NCBI GenBank assembly: GCA_049511715.1
Contig: JBEKXU010000039.1
Coordinates: forward strand, 1 to 27,899
DNA: 27,899 nt
Source of the DNA: JBEKHT01 sp049511715
GTDB lineage: Bacteria; Chloroflexota; Anaerolineae; Anaerolineales; RBG-16-64-43
Direction: 5' to 3'
Both the position numbers and the translations under genes were made by a program. How positions within the stretch are numbered: the first letter of the stretch is position 1; each line of letters starts with the position of its first letter. The notes beneath the pieces were generated by a model. That model saw only the letters and a program-made list of their open reading frames with translations. It searched no databases and was not told the DNA's origin. Shown here piece by piece: positions 25,837 through 27,899 of this stretch.

Positions 25837-25995
25837 GGCTTCGATAGTCTGGCGGGAAGGCACTTCCGATGAATCAGGCCGGCCAAGCACGACGCCGGCG
25901 CCGTCCCGGCTGATAACTTGGTGTGCGTGCGATCATTGTCAAAGCCGGCGGAACTTGGCCATCTGTGATGCCCTGACTGCGGAGGAGGTGGTGGC

Positions 25996-26580
25996 ATGAA
26001 CGACCTGGCCTACCTCCTCCGCCAGGCGAAAGCTCCTCATCCTGCGTCCGGCCTGGCCCGCGGGGCAGACAAGTAGTCCCCTGTGTTACCGAACAGGCCC
26101 GCAGTGGGAGTTGGACCTACGAGGATTTCCTCACAACGCTTTTGGGGCAAGAGGGCCCCGGACTTGCCCCAGGGGGGCTGGCCCGTCAGGCCCAAAGTGG
26201 AGAAGCGCGCCTTCGTGCTGCTCGCTTTCCTGCTCGCAAGACGGTCGAAGAATCCGACTTTGCCTACCAGACCAATGGGCGCCCGCAGATGGTGCCTGGC
26301 TCCGCAGACAGGCTCCTCCTGGCAACGCTGTCCTTCATCGATGGCCGGGACAACGTGATCTTCGTCGGACCTCCAGGCACGGGCAAGCCCCGGCGGGCCA
26401 GGCCGGGGACCCACTTGGCCGTCGCCTTGGGGATGAAGGCCTGCTTGGCTGGCCACAGGGCCTAGTTTGCCCCCGCGACCCAATGGGACATCAGGCTCGC
26501 CACTGCGAACCATGAGAAGCATCTGGAGGCTTTCCTTCGTCAGTTGGAGCGGACGCCCTTGATCATCATCGACGAGGTGC
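25996..26580 (+). pseudogene. istB: Decayed IS21-family helper ATPase gene (istB)
   Basis: An IstB-like transposition helper can be followed through several stops and shifts. It starts MNDLAYLLRQAKAP at an ATG at 25996 behind GGAGGAGG, then SYEDFLTTLLGQE, then RLRAARFPARKTVEESDFAYQTN, IDGRDNVIFVGPPGTGK (Walker A), THLAVALGMKACLAGH, and after a stop HEKHLEAFLRQLERTPLIIIDEV (Walker B). Seven extra residues, from a 21-base palindrome, split the Walker A motif between GTGK and THLAVALG. Similarity stops at LIIIDEV near 26580, about 5 bases before the end of the gluconolactonase gene. The last third of IstB is missing and no istA was recognised. Clearly inactive. Confidence 0.75.
26388..26408. repeat. 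21-base GC-rich palindrome inside istB Walker A
   Basis: CCCCGGC (26388-26394) and GCCGGGG (26402-26408) form a perfect 7-bp stem around a 7-base loop. Removing exactly these 21 bases restores the normal codon run GGC-ACG-GGC-AAG-ACC-CAC-TTG for GTGKTHL, so this looks like a precise small insertion. Confidence 0.55.
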
Positions 26581-26584
26581 AGGT

Positions 26585-27310
26585 TCAGGGGAACTTCTGG
26601 AGCAGGCTTGCCGCCGCCTGATCCACGAGCCAGAACAGGTCTCCGGCTTGCGGTCGAATGAGCTGAGCGGGCCATCGGGAGGGGTCAGGGCTCCCTTCCA
26701 GGACCGCCTGGAGGGCATTAGCCTTGCCATGGCCGGAAACCAGGAAGATGACGCACTCAGAACGGTTGATCACGGGGGCTGTGAGCGTCACCCGGGGAAG
26801 GTCCGGATCGCCGCCCCGCGTTGCCACAGCGAGCTCCTGTGTCTCTAGGAGAGACCGCGAACCGGGGAAGAGTGAGGCCGTGTGCCCGTCTTCTCCCAGA
26901 CCCAGAAGAACTAAATCGAAGGTCGGCCCCTGAGAGCCAAAAAGGGACTGCAGGAGCCGTCCATACTCCCTGGCGGCATGCTGCGCGGAACCCGCGCACC
27001 GTATCGGATGCACCTGTTCCGGTGGAACAGGCACGTGATCAATCAGCGCCTGGCAGGCCATGCGCTCGTTGCTTCTGGCGTCCTGCGGGGGCACGCATCG
27101 CTCATCTCCCCAGAACAGGTGCACTCGCTCCCAGCCAATCCTGTGGCGGTACGGGTTCGCCGCCAAAAGCCGGTAGAGTTCCTCGGGAGTCTCCCCTCCG
27201 GCCAGAGCGACACGGAATGCTGACGGATCAGCCGATCGATCCACCCGCGCCACGAATAGATCGCCCGCGGCACGTGCCAATGAGGAAACATCCGGAAATA
27301 CCCTTAGCAC
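26585..27310 (-). CDS. pgl: 6-phosphogluconolactonase
   Basis: A 241-residue enzyme of the DevB/SOL class that hydrolyses 6-phosphogluconolactone to 6-phosphogluconate in the oxidative pentose phosphate pathway (cytoplasm). Signature motifs are ALAGGETPEELYRLLA, VHLFWGDERCVPPQDARSNERMA and LLGLGEDGHTASLFPGS. I choose the GTG at 27310 because AAGGA lies about 5 bases upstream and the resulting length fits the family; the open frame itself extends much further upstream across zwf. It follows the zwf stop by 31 bases, the usual zwf-pgl order. The gene appears intact although zwf is not. Confidence 0.9.
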   Translation of the reverse strand: MLRVFPDVSSLARAAGDLFVARVDRSADPSAFRVALAGGETPEELYRLLAANPYRHRIGWERVHLFWGDERCVPPQDARSNERMACQALIDHVPVPPEQVHPIRCAGSAQHAAREYGRLLQSLFGSQGPTFDLVLLGLGEDGHTASLFPGSRSLLETQELAVATRGGDPDLPRVTLTAPVINRSECVIFLVSGHGKANALQAVLEGSPDPSRWPAQLIRPQAGDLFWLVDQAAASLLQKFP

Positions 27311-27341
27311 TTCAATCCTTTCGCGCCCGTTCGGGAGAGAG

Positions 27342-27677
27342 TCAGGATCGACCGTCCTGGCACAGGAGCTTACCAACTTCGTCCGGCCCCCAACTCCCCG
27401 CGGGGTAGGAACACAGACCCCGTTGGCCATTCGTTTCCCAGGCCTGCTGGATAGGGATAGCAACGGCCCACCCCGCCATGACCTGATCTGCACGCACAAA
27501 AAGTGTGGCGTCACCCACGAGGACGTCCCCCAGCAGGTTCTCATAGGCTTCCGGAGGCGGGGACTGGGAAGCCTCTCGATGATACGGGAAATGCCTCTCG
27601 ACCGGGCTCAGGCGCATCACCGGACCAAGCTGCTTGGCCTGAAAGCCAATCGAAATCCTTTCCTCCGGCTGGATGTG
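27342..27677 (-). pseudogene. zwf: Glucose-6-phosphate dehydrogenase, C-terminal remnant
   Basis: About 110 residues match the end of Zwf: IQPEERISIGFQAKQLGP, MRLSPVE, PPPEAYENLLGDVLVGDATLFVRADQVMAGW and the terminal YPAGSWGPDEVGKLL. Zwf is normally about 480-510 residues. Similarity begins at the IQPEE segment near 27675 and is preceded, in the same frame, by unrelated codons and then the stop of a TnpB gene. So the 5' part has been cut off by the IS200/IS605 element, or lies beyond it outside the window. It feeds directly into pgl. Confidence 0.75.
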
Positions 27678-27684
27678 ACGTTCT

Positions 27685-27704
27685 CTGTCCTCTAAAGGGG
27701 ACAG
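27685..27704. repeat. Subterminal hairpin of the IS605-like element
   Basis: CTGTCC (27685-27690) and GGACAG (27699-27704) pair perfectly around an 8-base loop. The site lies 33-53 bases downstream of the tnpB stop and a few bases from where zwf similarity starts, matching the position of right-end hairpins in this family. Confidence 0.45.
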
Positions 27705-27737
27705 CTTCGCAGAGCACGCACACCCCGTTGGGTCACG

Positions 27738-27899
27738 TTACGCTCTGCCCGCCCCGTCCGGGCGGTAGGAGTAGCCTGTGCCAAGAGCAAGATGCAGGAT
27801 ATTTCGAGCCGCATTCACATCGCGGTCGAGCACGAGACCGCAGGCAGGACAGTGGTGAACCCGAATTGCCAGAGTCTTTTCAACCCAACCGCCGCACCC
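27738..27899 (-). CDS. tnpB: IS200/IS605-family TnpB (OrfB), C-terminal end, partial
   Basis: The last 53 residues of a TnpB-type RNA-guided nuclease, running off the window edge. The end of the first zinc-ribbon Cys pair (GCGGWVEK), then VHHCPACGLVLDRDVNAARNIL, gives the second CPxC pair and the DRDxNAA motif with the third catalytic Asp of the RuvC fold. A typical GTGYSYRP tail follows and the gene stops with TAA at 27738. The visible part is undamaged. TnpB proteins are guided by an RNA transcribed from the element's right end, here the region around 27680-27780. Whether the rest is intact cannot be seen. Confidence 0.85.
   Translation of the reverse strand, partial: GCGGWVEKTLAIRVHHCPACGLVLDRDVNAARNILHLALGTGYSYRPDGAGRA

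Larger units (their letters stand above)
27678..27899 (-). mobile_element. IS200/IS605-family element, right end (partial)
   Basis: The end of a tnpB gene plus about 60 bases of downstream sequence separates two recognisable parts: the window edge and the truncated zwf. Between them lies a subterminal hairpin at 27685-27704, as expected for the single-strand-recognised ends of this family. The other end is outside the window, so the exact boundary cannot be set. Confidence 0.55.

Noticed and set aside
25837..25995. Remnant of istA upstream of istB
   Set aside because: A short frame ends in TGA overlapping the istB ATG, as expected for istA, but its residues show no recognisable IstA sequence.

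Overview
The window looks like accessory chromosome of a GC-rich environmental bacterium. The gene families (a GPH-type sugar symporter, an alkylDHAP-synthase-like flavoprotein, a molybdenum hydroxylase with an aldehyde:ferredoxin oxidoreductase, a Ser/Thr-rich lipoprotein, IS21 and IS605 debris) would suit Chloroflexota (Anaerolineae-like). That placement is an impression from family make-up, not a test. The region is eroded: at least eight coding or transposase sequences are broken.

Left part (1-15105): a carbohydrate or polyol catabolism locus. A CoA-acylating methylmalonate-semialdehyde dehydrogenase (mmsA/iolA type) reads rightwards. Everything from 15066 down to 1696 reads leftwards. 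In transcription order this is an IclR regulator, an IolD-like ThDP enzyme, split transketolase N and C subunits, an RpiB/LacAB-type isomerase, a dead integrase-type transposase, a GPH sugar symporter, a Gfo/Idh/MocA dehydrogenase, an AGPS-like FAD oxidase, a GlpD-like dehydrogenase, and the first 120 residues of an FGGY sugar kinase. The kinase, GlpD, isomerase and transketolase set resembles known polyol or branched-sugar routes (erythritol, apiose), but the full combination matches no pathway I can name. The iclR gene has a clear promoter lying inside a 35-bp inverted repeat only a few bases from its ATG, so it is probably autoregulated and leaderless.

Middle part (15106-19646): a dead integrase-type transposase with a D-to-N change at the first catalytic Asp, a gene-poor stretch with a tRNA-like 3' end, an intact polytopic membrane protein (possibly a GT87-like glycosyltransferase), and a luciferase-like (LLM) oxidoreductase pseudogene with two in-frame TAG codons.

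Right part (19647-27899): a leftward operon of a truncated and frameshifted aldehyde:ferredoxin oxidoreductase followed by the FAD, 2Fe-2S and molybdopterin subunits of an intact xanthine-dehydrogenase-family hydroxylase. Next come a lipoprotein gene with its own promoter, a decayed IS21 istB, an intact 6-phosphogluconolactonase, the 3' end of zwf, and the C-terminus of an IS200/IS605 TnpB that appears to have interrupted zwf. No CRISPR array, rRNA or complete tRNA was seen.

The two observations most worth a second look are the unassigned catabolic cluster and a set of short GC-rich palindromes that seem to be inserted into conserved motifs of the dead transposition genes.
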